Shown: positions 45,013-53,128, counted from the stretch's first letter. The stretch is DNA of 64,000 nucleotides from Nocardia lijiangensis NBRC 108240 (GCF_001613045.1 NZ_BDBP01000015.1:49500-113499), one strand, 5' to 3'. Notes: a model not told the origin generated them from the letters alone. Made by a program: numbers and translations.

Positions 45013-45098
45013 ATGCGCGACAAGCATTTCGACGGCGTCATCACTCTCGACATCCGGGATGCGGGACTGATCTGGGTGGGCGGCGAAGATCCTCCACC
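45013..45098 (+). pseudogene. 5' stub of a lost arylsulfatase gene
   Basis: ATG 45013, preceded by GAGAGGG, starts MRDKHFDGVITLDIRDAGL. This closely resembles the N-terminus of actinobacterial arylsulfatases (pattern FxGxIxLDxRDSxPDWxPFxPP). After about 28 codons it runs into Arg/Ser-rich sequence overlapping the end of metY, with no sulfatase core. Together with the adjacent FGE gene it indicates that a divergent sulfatase was deleted here. The rest of 44834-45133 holds only the CTCACCCGC-like hairpin. Confidence 0.55.
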
Positions 45099-45133
45099 GC
45101 GGGTGCGGCGGAGGACTTCCGGATCGGGCGGGG

Positions 45134-46438
45134 TCAGACGGCGGCGAAGCCGGTGCGCAGGTCGGCGAGGATGTCGTCGATGCCTTCGATGCCGACGGCG
45201 AGCCGGACCAGGCCCGGAGTGACGCCCGCGGCGAGCTGCTCCTCGGGGGTGAGCTGGGAGTGGGTGGTCGAGGCCGGGTGAATCACCAGCGAGCGCACGT
45301 CGCCGATATTGGCGACGTGGCTGTGCAGGGTGAGGGCCTCGACGAAACGCTTGCCCGCGTCCACCCCGCCCGCCAGTTCGAAGCCGATCACGGCGCCCGC
45401 GCCCTCGGGTGCGAGCGCGCGGCCGCGTTCGTACCACGGCGAGGAGGGCAGTCCCGCGTACGACACCGAGGTGACCTCGGGCCGCGCCACCAGGAATTCC
45501 GCCACCGCCTGAGCGTTGCGCACGTGCCGTTCGACGCGCAGGCTCAGCGTTTCGAGACCCTGGCTGATGAGGAAGGCGTTGAACGGCGAGATGGCCGCGC
45601 CGAGATCGCGCAGCAGCTGCACGCGGGCCTTGAGCGCGTAGGCGGGCGCGCCGAGATCGGCGTACCGGACGCCGTGGTAGCTCGGGTCGGGTTCGGTGAA
45701 GCCGGGGAACCGCCCGCCGGTCCAGTCGAACGTGCCGCCGTCCACGATCACGCCGCCGATGGCGGTGCCGTGGCCACCGAGATACTTGGTGGCCGAATGC
45801 ACGACGATGTCGGCGCCGTGTGTGAGGGGCTGGATCAGGTACGGGGTCGCGACCGTGTTGTCGACGATCAACGGAACGCCCGCGCCGTGCGCGACCACCG
45901 CGATCCCGGGGATATCGAGGATGTGGTTCTGCGGGTTGGAGATCGTTTCGCCGTAGAGCGCCTTGGTGTTCGGCCGGATCGCCGCGCGCCACTGGTCGAG
46001 ATCGTCCGGATCGTCCACGAACGACACTTCGATGCCGAGCTTGGGCAGCGAGTAGCGGAACAGGTTGTACGTGCCGCCGTAGAGGCGCGGGCTGGACACG
46101 ATGTGGTCACCCGCGCCTGCGATATTGAGGATCGCGAAGGTCTCCGCGGCCTGGCCGGAGGCCAGCAGGAGCGCGGCGACACCGCCTTCCAACGCCGCGA
46201 TGCGCTGCTCCACCGCATCCTGGGTGGGATTCGTGATGCGGGTGTAGATGTTGCCCGCCTCGGACAGACCGAACAGCGCCGCCGCGTGCGCGGTGTCGCG
46301 GAACGTGTACGAGGTGGTCTGGTAGATCGGCAGCGCCCGCGCGTTGGTGGTGCCGTCGGGCACTTGGCCCACGTGGATCTGCTTGGTATCGAAACTCCAC
46401 GCGAGGGTGGGGTCGGCGGGCTGCGAGGATTCGGTCAT
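45134..46438 (-). CDS. metY: O-acetylhomoserine sulfhydrylase (aminocarboxypropyltransferase)
   Basis: The 434-residue PLP enzyme makes homocysteine from O-acetylhomoserine and sulfide. It contains YTRITNPTQDAVEQRIAALEGG, LYGGTYNLFRYSLPKLG, the PLP lysine in HSATKYLGGHG (K218), and RFVEALTLHSHVANIGDVRSLVIHPASTTHSQLTPEEQ near the C-terminus, all typical of the MetY branch of the Cys/Met family. It is the second gene after the OsmC protein on the same strand, with 43 bases between them. No SAM riboswitch was seen upstream. Confidence 0.94.
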   Translation of the reverse strand: MTESSQPADPTLAWSFDTKQIHVGQVPDGTTNARALPIYQTTSYTFRDTAHAAALFGLSEAGNIYTRITNPTQDAVEQRIAALEGGVAALLLASGQAAETFAILNIAGAGDHIVSSPRLYGGTYNLFRYSLPKLGIEVSFVDDPDDLDQWRAAIRPNTKALYGETISNPQNHILDIPGIAVVAHGAGVPLIVDNTVATPYLIQPLTHGADIVVHSATKYLGGHGTAIGGVIVDGGTFDWTGGRFPGFTEPDPSYHGVRYADLGAPAYALKARVQLLRDLGAAISPFNAFLISQGLETLSLRVERHVRNAQAVAEFLVARPEVTSVSYAGLPSSPWYERGRALAPEGAGAVIGFELAGGVDAGKRFVEALTLHSHVANIGDVRSLVIHPASTTHSQLTPEEQLAAGVTPGLVRLAVGIEGIDDILADLRTGFAAV

Positions 46439-46481
46439 CGTGTGCTCCAGTGCGAGAGGGCCCGAGCGGGCGGACGGAAGG

Positions 46482-46985
46482 TCAGACGGTGATCAGCGTG
46501 GTCTCGACCGGCGTGGGCGCGGTCGAGAGATCCAGCACGGGACAGTGCGCGTCCACGGCCCGCTGGAGTTCGGCGTAGCGTTCGGCGGTCTCCGGCCCGG
46601 CGACGCGGACCGTGACACGCACGGCCTGGAAGCCGGGACGCACTGTGTCGTCGATGCCGAAGAAGCCACGGACATCGAGATCTCCCTCCGCCGCCACCGC
46701 GATGTCGTCGACGGTGATGTCGAGTCGCTGCGCCCAGAACCGGTAGGTGACGACCTGGCAGGCGATCAGGGCCGCCAGGTAGACCTCGACCGGGTTGGGC
46801 GCGCTGCCCGCGCCGCCGAGCGCGGGCGGCTCGTCCACCCGAATCGTGTAGTCGCCCAGGGTGATCGCGCTGCCGACCGTGCCTTCCGGCACACCCGACG
46901 CACGAAAGACCACCTGCGCGCCCGCGGGATTCTGCGCGACCGCCCGCACGGTGGCCTCCGTGATGTCGTTCAACGACGTGCTCAC
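46482..46985 (-). CDS. OsmC-family protein
   Basis: From GTG 46985 the product has 167 residues (MSTSLNDITEATVRAVAQNPA). The OsmC fold is recognisable from PPALGGAGSAPNPVEVYLAALIACQVVTYRFWAQRL and RYAELQRAVDAHCPVLD, with two conserved cysteines for thiol peroxidase or sulfur-carrier chemistry. An in-frame GTG at 46997 is the alternative start, and a longer frame to 47093 is unlikely. There is no strong ribosome site; a leaderless message is possible. Its place before metY suggests a sulfur or redox function. Confidence 0.84.
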   Translation of the reverse strand: MSTSLNDITEATVRAVAQNPAGAQVVFRASGVPEGTVGSAITLGDYTIRVDEPPALGGAGSAPNPVEVYLAALIACQVVTYRFWAQRLDITVDDIAVAAEGDLDVRGFFGIDDTVRPGFQAVRVTVRVAGPETAERYAELQRAVDAHCPVLDLSTAPTPVETTLITV

Positions 46986-46999
46986 ATTCGCTGTCACGG

Positions 47000-47012
47000 C
47001 TACCGACGGTAG
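47000..47012. promoter_or_regulatory. Palindrome CTACCG-A-CGGTAG at the OsmC start
   Basis: Perfect 6-bp arms directly upstream of the OsmC start codon. A second palindrome, GGTAGCTACC, lies 54 bp further upstream and shares the GGTAG/CTACC core. Confidence 0.4.
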
Positions 47013-47059
47013 GAATCGGCCCGCGCTGTGGCGAGAGTTACATTCCCCGTGAGCTGAAA

Positions 47060-47069
47060 GGTAGCTACC
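47060..47069. promoter_or_regulatory. Palindrome GGTAGCTACC upstream of OsmC/metY
   Basis: A perfect 10-bp palindrome containing the same GGTAG/CTACC core as the site at 47000-47012; a candidate operator for the OsmC-metY unit. Confidence 0.35.
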
Positions 47070-47142
47070 GATGCTTCGGTGCGTCTTGCGCACGCCGTCG
47101 GCGAGTTGCCTTGCGCCTCAGCGGCTTTGCCGCACAGCAAAC

Positions 47143-47167
47143 GGGGCGGCCCCCTTCTGGAGCTGCC
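47143..47167. terminator. Hairpin related to that at 49838-49863
   Basis: GGCGGC can pair with GCTGCC (one G-U pair) around CCCCTTCTGGA, downstream of the minus-strand 2H phosphoesterase gene. The sequence is clearly a degenerate version of the terminator at 49838-49863 (GGGGCGGCCCC-TTC-GGAGC-GCC). Confidence 0.4.
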
Positions 47168-47190
47168 TGATCGGCTCGAAAGGTTCGCTT

Positions 47191-47802
47191 CTATCCACCA
47201 GCTAGCGGTATTCGCGCAACAGCGTCCCACCGATAGCCATGCCCTCGGCGTTCGAGAGCAACCATTGTCACGGCCGAAATCGTGACGGCGACGCTGTCGA
47301 GTGACACGTCGATCCTGTCCGCTGTCGCAGCAGCGTCCACGGAAAGACCCTCGAACATCGGGTAGGCGATCGTGACGTGTGGCGCGGACGACGAGTTCTT
47401 CACCGGAGCATCGGCGAATACGGATAGTGTTGCGGCACGCAGTGTGTCGCGAAGGGAATGTATCCGCTCGACGGGCGAGGCAAGGAACCCGATCGCACCA
47501 CGGAGATTGGTCAGCCGCTCGATCGTCAGGGCGAACGGTAGTTCTTCCTCGAATGCGCGTTGGGCCGCCTCGGTGATCGAGGCTCGCTGTTCCGGCGTAC
47601 TTGCGCCGTCATGGGCGATTCTGTCCAGCGTGAGGTGCAGACCGTCGACCGGTGTCGGGTCGAAGAATCTCGAATCTATCGTTTGCTGGCAGTCTTTGGC
47701 CGCAGCATGAAGATCCGGTGCGTGCTCGAAGGTGAGGAACCAGTAGTGGCCGAGCGGACCGGCGCGCCCCGTACGCGGTTGTAGGTTATCCACGCTGCTC
47801 AT
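47191..47802 (-). CDS. 2H phosphoesterase (LigT/2'-5' RNA ligase-like)
   Basis: From ATG 47802 the protein has 203 residues. The two catalytic HxT motifs of the 2H superfamily are present: HLTLDR at 56 and HVTIAY at 142, about 85 residues apart as in LigT-like proteins. Members open or close 2',3'-cyclic phosphates or cleave 2',5' linkages in RNA or nucleotides. The start overlaps the 3' end of the upstream regulator gene by 17 bases, so they are co-transcribed and probably linked in function. An in-frame ATG lies at 47817. Confidence 0.83.
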   Translation of the reverse strand: MSSVDNLQPRTGRAGPLGHYWFLTFEHAPDLHAAAKDCQQTIDSRFFDPTPVDGLHLTLDRIAHDGASTPEQRASITEAAQRAFEEELPFALTIERLTNLRGAIGFLASPVERIHSLRDTLRAATLSVFADAPVKNSSSAPHVTIAYPMFEGLSVDAAATADRIDVSLDSVAVTISAVTMVALERRGHGYRWDAVARIPLAGG

Positions 47803-49144
47803 CACGAGTATCCACACTTTTCAGCATGTCCCGGAGCGTCCGCAGTCCCGAGGTGTCGCCCCACCGGGCAGTTGCCTCACGTACGAACTCCGAACCTCGG
47901 CGTCGAACTTGCAGCATGAGCGTACCCCTGGATGGCTCGAGGGCGTCGAGCATGATGTCCGTCGCCGCGTCCAAGTCGGCGTCGTCGGTCAGAACGTGTG
48001 CCCGTGCCATGTCGATCATCACCAGCGAACGGCCCCAGGGAGAGTTGGTGTCGCTCATTTCAGGCAGGGCCAGGTGCGCGTACTGCTCGACTCTGTCCGG
48101 TGCCGCCAAGGATAGATACGCGGTGGCAGCGTTACCGGCTACTTGTGCTGCGCTGTAGCTGCCAAGAGAAATGCTCGATGGAACACCCTGTGGCGCAACA
48201 CTTCCTGAAAGCACCTCGTACGCTTCGTCAACGGCACGATGCACACCCTCGCTATCTCCGAGTTTTCCTTTTGCCCGTGCCACACCGTTGATCGCGAGGC
48301 GAACACTCTGCGGTCCGCCTGCGGCGCGAGTGATCCCGTCCTCTGCGAAATGCACGGCCTTGTCGTAGTGGCCCGCGTAGTACTCGCAGAAGCTCTGCAT
48401 CCCACGTGCCCACGCCATGAGGTTGCTGTCTTGGGCATAGCCACCAAGCTGAAAGGACTCCAGGCAATAGGAGCGGGCGAGTGAGAAGTTCGCGCACCCC
48501 ACGGCGATGTAGCCGAGCAGTCCCGAGGTTTGGCAGGCGATCTCGAAGAGTTCGCGCCGTTGCCGCAGATCCCCGCACTCGTCGATGAGCGCTTCGAGCC
48601 AAGCCCGTTGCGTCGTGAGGGCTGGTAGCAGCCTTGTCGGACTCAGCGTTTCGTACTCGGTGATGGTCCGATACGTACAGTTTTGGAGCTGGTCGATGAC
48701 ACCGGGATCGATCGACCGGCTCAGCTTGTGGACGCGGGCGAGCACAGCAATCAGCTCTGTAGTGATTCCCTGATCAGAAGACGATGGCTCGCTCGCTGCA
48801 CTGCTCTCGGTATGTGCCGTGCCGAGGATCTCGCCAACCATTGGTGCAGCACTCACATGCGTGGACCAGCGGGTCGGCTGGTGCCGCTTCCGCCATGCAG
48901 CCTCCCCTTCGGACACGATCTGCTCGAACCGCGCTCGATCTTCCGGCGTTGTCCGCAGATCGAGCGCGGTGTCCAGGATGGTCTGAGTGTTCGAACGCAA
49001 CTTGACGGAGCTGAGGCCGGTCCGCCAGTTGTTGACGGTCGTCGCCTCCAGTCCGAGTAAGGCGGCGAAATCTCGAACCGATCGCCTCATGGCTTCTTGC
49101 AGCGCTACCGCTTCGAAGCCGGTCCATGCCCGCCCTCTGACCAT
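47786..49144 (-). CDS. Large HTH regulator with TPR-like sensor domain
   Basis: The 452-residue protein has an N-terminal XRE-like HTH (ALQEAMRRSVRDFAALLGLEATTVNNWRTG, about 14-45). The long remainder is made of repeated helical pairs (ALTTQRAWLEALIDECGDLRQRRELFEIACQTSGLLGYIAVGCANFSLARSYCLESFQLGGYAQD, then GHYDKAVHFAEDGI) as in TPR-containing actinobacterial regulators. Its DNA is lower in GC than its surroundings (34 of 60 bases in the line starting at 48661). It is paired with the 2H phosphoesterase and divergent from two tiny genes. The ligand is unknown. Confidence 0.78.
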   Translation of the reverse strand: MVRGRAWTGFEAVALQEAMRRSVRDFAALLGLEATTVNNWRTGLSSVKLRSNTQTILDTALDLRTTPEDRARFEQIVSEGEAAWRKRHQPTRWSTHVSAAPMVGEILGTAHTESSAASEPSSSDQGITTELIAVLARVHKLSRSIDPGVIDQLQNCTYRTITEYETLSPTRLLPALTTQRAWLEALIDECGDLRQRRELFEIACQTSGLLGYIAVGCANFSLARSYCLESFQLGGYAQDSNLMAWARGMQSFCEYYAGHYDKAVHFAEDGITRAAGGPQSVRLAINGVARAKGKLGDSEGVHRAVDEAYEVLSGSVAPQGVPSSISLGSYSAAQVAGNAATAYLSLAAPDRVEQYAHLALPEMSDTNSPWGRSLVMIDMARAHVLTDDADLDAATDIMLDALEPSRGTLMLQVRRRGSEFVREATARWGDTSGLRTLRDMLKSVDTRDEQRG

Positions 49145-49392
49145 TGCCCTATCTTACGATTCGTCGCCTTACCTGGGGAAATGCGTACTTTGGACGAACA
49201 GTACCCGACCATTACGCGGTCGCTCGTGCCAACGGCGAACCGGCACATTGATACCGGCGCCCGATACCAAGCTGACGCCGTATCCCTTCGGGCGGTGCAC
49301 CTGCTTCAGTGAGCCGGAGCCGGTGGCGAAAGCCCTTGGTATCGCGCGCCTTTGGCCAGTGCTTACTGTTCCGCAGGGAAGGTGCTCTCCCA

Positions 49393-49605
49393 ATGCCCGA
49401 CGCGACACTTGTTCATCGACTCGCCACCATGACCCGGCCTGAAACCCACCGAGCACCTGAGCAGCCCTTCACAATCGACCAGGCGCACGCTGTGATGCAG
49501 TTCCACGTGGTTTGCCGGGCGAAGAAGTGCCCGCGCAAGGCCGCCGCACTCCAGACTCTGATCACAGCTGGCCGTGTCGTTCCTTCCCCTGATAGGCCAC
49601 GGTGA
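49393..49605 (+). CDS. Small conserved actinobacterial protein
   Basis: The 70-residue protein starts at ATG 49393 (GGGAAGG upstream); ATG 49429 is an alternative. The part FTIDQAHAVMQFHVVCRAKKCPRKAAALQTLITAGRVVPSPDR is a conserved pattern in small actinobacterial proteins found beside HTH regulators, with two cysteines. Function is unknown. It begins a two-gene unit divergent from the HTH/TPR-like regulator and is a plausible target of it. Confidence 0.62.
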   Translation: MPDATLVHRLATMTRPETHRAPEQPFTIDQAHAVMQFHVVCRAKKCPRKAAALQTLITAGRVVPSPDRPR

Positions 49606-49611
49606 TCCGCC

Positions 49612-49815
49612 GTGCGGCCCCTCCGTCCCTCCCGGCGTATTCGGCACATTCACATCGAGTCCGGCGCACTGACGTTGGACTACCAGGCCAGCGCTGAACA
49701 GATCGAGAACGTGGTTGACGCGCTGGCTCAGGGCTTTCCGGAGTGGGCGGTGACTGTCGACGGCGACGTCCGCGCCGATCTGCCGCCGCTGCCGTGCGCC
49801 GAACTATGGGACTGA
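49612..49815 (+). CDS. Small protein, second gene of the mini-operon
   Basis: This 67-residue product starts at GTG 49612, six bases after the preceding stop. IHIESGALTLDYQASAEQIENVVDALAQGFPEWAVTVDGDVRADLPPLP has an alpha/beta pattern; no domain was recognised. It is acidic apart from its first residues. It ends before a strong hairpin shared with the convergent drug exporter gene. Confidence 0.55.
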   Translation: MRPLRPSRRIRHIHIESGALTLDYQASAEQIENVVDALAQGFPEWAVTVDGDVRADLPPLPCAELWD

Positions 49816-49837
49816 GTGGGTACCGCCCTGTTGTGAA

Positions 49838-49863
49838 GGGGCGGCCCCTTCCGGAGCCGCCCC
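49838..49863. terminator. Bidirectional hairpin terminator
   Basis: GGGGCGGC and GCCGCCCC are perfect 8-bp arms around a 10-base loop, between the convergent small gene and the DHA2 exporter. Confidence 0.7.
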
Positions 49864-49874
49864 GTGGTAGTCGC

Positions 49875-51503
49875 TCAGTTCTGGAGTACCCGCACCTTGT
49901 CGTCGGTCGATTCGCGGACCGGGGGAGTGTCCGCGTTCTCGCGCATCGGATCCAGCGCAGGATCGATGTCGATCGTGTTGCGCAGCGGGCGGTTCGGCAG
50001 CAGGGCGGTGGCGATCAGTGCGACGACCGTGGCCAGGGCGGCGATGAAGAAGATGCGGCCGGTCGCGTCGCCGTAGGAGGTGCGCACGATGGTCGCGATG
50101 GGGCCGGGCAGGGCGTCGAGATTCAGGTTGCCGCTGCCGGAAGTGCCGGTCTGGATGCCCAGCTTGGCGAATCCCTCCGTCGACAGTTCGCTCACCCGGG
50201 TGGCCAGCACCGAACCGAGCACCGAGACGCCGATCGCGCCGCCGAAGGTGCGGAAGAACGCGACGCTGCTGGAGGCGGCGCCGATATTGTGCACGCTCAC
50301 CGTGTTCTGCACGGCGAGAACGAGATTCTGCATCATCATGCCGACGCCGAGCCCGACGATAACGGTGTACGCGCTCACCAGCCACAGGTTCGTCGCGTGG
50401 TCGATGGTCGACAGCAGCCCGAATCCGACCACCAGCAGTGAGCCGCCCGCGACCACGAACCGCTTCCACTTGCCGAAGCGGGTGATCAGCTGTCCGGAGC
50501 CGACCGAGGCGATGAACATGCCGACGACCAGCGGGATGCTCAGCACGCCCGCGGCGGTCGGCGAATAGCCGCGCGCCGTCTGGAAGTACTGGCCGAGGAA
50601 GGTGGTGGCGCCGAACATGCCGACACCGACCGCGATCGACGCGATGATCGCCAGTCCGGTGGTGCGCTCGGTGACGATCGGCAGCGGGATGATCGGCGAC
50701 TCGACTCGCGATTCCACCCACACGGTCGCGATCAGCAGTAGCACGCCGCCGCCGACATACAGCGCCGACTCCCGCGAGACCCACTCGTAGTAGCCCGCCT
50801 TGCCCGCGAACGACACCCAGATCAGCAGCACCGAGACGCCCGCGGTGAGCAGCGCGGCCCCGAGCCAATCGATCGAGACGCCCGTCTTCCGTTCGGTGGG
50901 CAGCCGCAGGGTGCGGTGCAGCAGCACGAGCGCGATGACGGCCAGCGGCACGCAGACGAAGAAGCACCAGCGCCAGCCGAGCGGGCTGTCGACGATGACG
51001 CCGCCGAGGATCGGGCCGCCGGACATCGACACCGCCATCACGGCGCCCATGTAGCCGGAGTACCTGCCGCGTTCGCGCGGCGCGACGATGGTGCCGATGA
51101 TCGCGACCGCCAGCGCGGTCAGTCCGCCCATGCCGATGCCCTGGATCACCCGCGCGACCAGCAGCAGGGGCACATTGTGGGCGAATCCGGCGATGATCGA
51201 GCCGATCACGAAGATGACGATCGCCGACTGGACGAGCAGCTTCTTGTTGAACAGGTCGGAGAACTTGCCCCAGATCGGGGTGGACGCGGCGTTGGCGAGC
51301 AGGGCCGTGGTGATGACCCACGCGTAGGCGGTTTGGGATCCCTCGAGATCGCCGATGATCGTGGGCAGCGCGGTGGCGACGATCGTGGTGCTCAGCAGGG
51401 CGGTGAACAGCGCGGCCAGCAGGCCGGTCATCGCCTCCAGGACTTCGCGATGAGTCATCGCGGCCGGATCGCGCCGCACGGGCGTCTCGACTGAACTAGA
51501 CAT
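49875..51503 (-). CDS. DHA2-family (14-TM) drug exporter
   Basis: The 542-residue protein has about 14 hydrophobic segments. The motif LSTTIVATALPTI in the first helix, the RVIQGIGMGGLTALAVAII block and ATWRWCFFV-like segments (SPLGWRWCFFVCVPLAV) identify the EmrB/QacA DHA2 family, which exports drugs by proton antiport. The ATG overlaps the MarR gene by eight bases, giving a MarR-exporter operon. The tail is polar and charged. The exported compound is unknown. Confidence 0.92.
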   Translation of the reverse strand: MSSSVETPVRRDPAAMTHREVLEAMTGLLAALFTALLSTTIVATALPTIIGDLEGSQTAYAWVITTALLANAASTPIWGKFSDLFNKKLLVQSAIVIFVIGSIIAGFAHNVPLLLVARVIQGIGMGGLTALAVAIIGTIVAPRERGRYSGYMGAVMAVSMSGGPILGGVIVDSPLGWRWCFFVCVPLAVIALVLLHRTLRLPTERKTGVSIDWLGAALLTAGVSVLLIWVSFAGKAGYYEWVSRESALYVGGGVLLLIATVWVESRVESPIIPLPIVTERTTGLAIIASIAVGVGMFGATTFLGQYFQTARGYSPTAAGVLSIPLVVGMFIASVGSGQLITRFGKWKRFVVAGGSLLVVGFGLLSTIDHATNLWLVSAYTVIVGLGVGMMMQNLVLAVQNTVSVHNIGAASSSVAFFRTFGGAIGVSVLGSVLATRVSELSTEGFAKLGIQTGTSGSGNLNLDALPGPIATIVRTSYGDATGRIFFIAALATVVALIATALLPNRPLRNTIDIDPALDPMRENADTPPVRESTDDKVRVLQN

Positions 51504-51993
51504 CTACTCCCTGACTCTCCTTCGAAACCGGCTGGGGTTGCGCCGTTCCCGCGTGCTGCGCGTGCGCGGCGAGTGAATTCCTGAGCTTGCGTACCGACTC
51601 GCAGGCGTGTTCGGCCTCGTCCTCGCTCCAGTCCGCGAGTGCGGTCTGCAGGCCGCGCGCCCGCAACGCCCGGACCCGGCCGAGCAGGTCGCGGCCTTCG
51701 TCGGTGACCTGGATGAGGGTGGCCCTGCCGTCGCTCGGGTCGGCGTGGCGGCTGATATAGCCCGCGCCGACCAGTTCGGTGACGTGCCTGCTCAGCGCGG
51801 AAGCGCTGATGCACAGATCAACGGCCAGGTCGACCTGGCGGCATGGGCCCTTGGATTCCAGCGTGCCGAGCACGCCGATGCCGCCCGGCAGTAGTTGTCC
51901 TTCCTCCGGATGAAGAAGGGCGATCCGGATGGCCCTGCCGATGAGGTAGAGCTCCTTGATCAGGCTTTGCGCCGTATCGGGTGATACCGGCAT
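51496..51993 (-). CDS. MarR-family regulator
   Basis: The protein has 165 residues from ATG 51993, which has GGGGAG six bases upstream. The winged helix is evident: KGPCRQVDLAVDLCISASALSRHVTELVGAGYISRHADPSDGRATLIQVTDEGRDLL, with the wing at DPSDGRATLIQ. It is the first gene of the exporter operon and should repress it. Two repeated palindromes of the MarR type lie upstream. Confidence 0.9.
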   Translation of the reverse strand: MPVSPDTAQSLIKELYLIGRAIRIALLHPEEGQLLPGGIGVLGTLESKGPCRQVDLAVDLCISASALSRHVTELVGAGYISRHADPSDGRATLIQVTDEGRDLLGRVRALRARGLQTALADWSEDEAEHACESVRKLRNSLAAHAQHAGTAQPQPVSKESQGVDV

Positions 51994-52018
51994 GTTCACT
52001 CCCCGCGCACGAGATAAC

Positions 52019-52035
52019 TTGCTTGCAGTCAGCAA
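52019..52035. promoter_or_regulatory. MarR operator 1
   Basis: TTGCT-TGCAGTC-AGCAA: 5-bp inverted repeat, 17 bp in all and AT-rich against its surroundings, upstream of marR. The same pattern recurs 28 bp away. Confidence 0.6.
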
Positions 52036-52046
52036 CTATATTTCAT

Positions 52047-52063
52047 TTGCTTGAGCTAAGCAA
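52047..52063. promoter_or_regulatory. MarR operator 2
   Basis: TTGCTTGAGCTAAGCAA repeats the TTGCTTG/AGCAA pattern of operator 1 with a perfect 6-bp inverted repeat. Two tandem sites before a MarR-exporter operon are the usual arrangement for autoregulation. Confidence 0.6.
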
Positions 52064-52155
52064 CTAAATTCTGTGGATGGAGGACTTCGGGCCTGCGGGG
52101 TGCCGGGCTACGGTGAGTACCGCACTCGTGCACCGATCGACTCCGGGGAGGCGTC

Positions 52156-52965
52156 TTGCGCACCATTGCCCGCGTACTGCTCGTTCTGCTGGCCGTCCTG
52201 TGCGGCGTGGTTCCGGCGCTGCCCGCGGCGACGGGAGCGCCGAACGCCGCGGCCATCGATGACGCGAGCGCGCGCAAGATCGACGAGTTGCTGGCCCTGC
52301 GCGCAACGGCTCCCACGGCGACCAAGGGGGAGCTGATCGAGTTGCTGTCGAGCCGGTTCCTCGGCACGCCGTACGAGGCGAACATGTTGGTCGGCTCCGC
52401 GACCCAGCCCGAGCAGTTGGTCGTCGACCTGCGGCGGGTGGACTGCTTCACCTATCTCGACTACGTCGAGGCGCTGAGCAGGTCCACCGACCGCGACCAG
52501 TTCGTGGCGAACCTGATCGAGACCCGCTACGCGGGCGGGCAGGTCGACTTCCGCAACCGCAAGCACTTCTTCACCGATTGGGCGTACGCGCCGAGAACCG
52601 CCGCGACCGATATCACCGCGACGCTGACCTCCGCCGCGGTGACCGTCGGCAAGCAGCTCAACGCGAAAGGGGATGGGGGGACGTATCTTCCGGGGCTGCC
52701 CGTGGTCGCGCGCGACATCACCTACATTCCGAGCGCCGCGGTGGACGAGCGCGTCATCGGACAGCTCCGCACGGGCGACTACATCGGCGCCTACTCCGAC
52801 CAGCCCGGTCTGGACGTCACTCACGTCGGCATTGTCGTGATGACGCCGAACGGTCCGGTCTTCCGGAACGCGTCCTCGCTCGCCGCGAACAACCAGGTGG
52901 TGGATTCGCCGTTGGCCGACTACGTGCGGTCGACGCCGGGGATCGTGGTTCTGCGGCCGCTGTAA
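52156..52965 (+). CDS. Secreted DUF1460 (N-acetylmuramoyl-L-alanine amidase-like) protein
   Basis: The 269-residue product has a signal peptide ([23 protein letters not shown]). DUF1460 features follow: [24 protein letters not shown] with the catalytic cysteine C97, and [10 protein letters not shown] with histidine H223, as in the NlpC/P60-like fold. The family is thought to act on peptidoglycan or related amides. The start is TTG 52156, supported by GGGGAGG upstream. It stands alone between the MarR promoter and the DinB remnant. Confidence 0.84.
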   Translation: MRTIARVLLVLLAVLCGVVPALPAATGAPNAAAIDDASARKIDELLALRATAPTATKGELIELLSSRFLGTPYEANMLVGSATQPEQLVVDLRRVDCFTYLDYVEALSRSTDRDQFVANLIETRYAGGQVDFRNRKHFFTDWAYAPRTAATDITATLTSAAVTVGKQLNAKGDGGTYLPGLPVVARDITYIPSAAVDERVIGQLRTGDYIGAYSDQPGLDVTHVGIVVMTPNGPVFRNASSLAANNQVVDSPLADYVRSTPGIVVLRPL

Positions 52966-53024
52966 CGTCCGGCCGTTGTGGTCTGCGTGGTATGCGGCTT
53001 CGACGGACCGACATTGTGGTGGAG

Positions 53025-53128
53025 TCGGCGCCCGGTCGCGCCATCGATCAGTTCGCGGAGGATGTCCGCGTGCCCGGCATGGCGGCCGGTCTCCTCGATC
53101 ATGTGGGGGAGTGCCCACCGGATGCTGG
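53025..53128 (-). pseudogene. Remnant of a DinB/DUF664 protein (C-terminal end)
   Basis: On the minus strand about 30 codons read [24 protein letters not shown] followed by IDGATG, the conserved C-terminal histidine-containing helix of mycothiol-dependent DinB/DUF664 proteins. The upstream part of the gene is missing and the preceding reading is Arg/Pro-rich noise. It is the only protein-like signal in the gap 52966-53185. Confidence 0.5.

Noticed and set aside
46439..46481. A SAM or other sulfur riboswitch before metY.
   Set aside because: Only 43 bases separate metY from the OsmC gene, and neither this gap nor the region upstream of OsmC shows a riboswitch-like fold.
49181..49312. A 43-codon plus-strand ORF (MRTLDEQYPTITRSLV) in the divergent promoter of the HTH/TPR-like regulator, with GGGGAA upstream.
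   Set aside because: Possible leader peptide, but it has no family, overlaps the expected promoter of both directions and cannot be told apart from chance.
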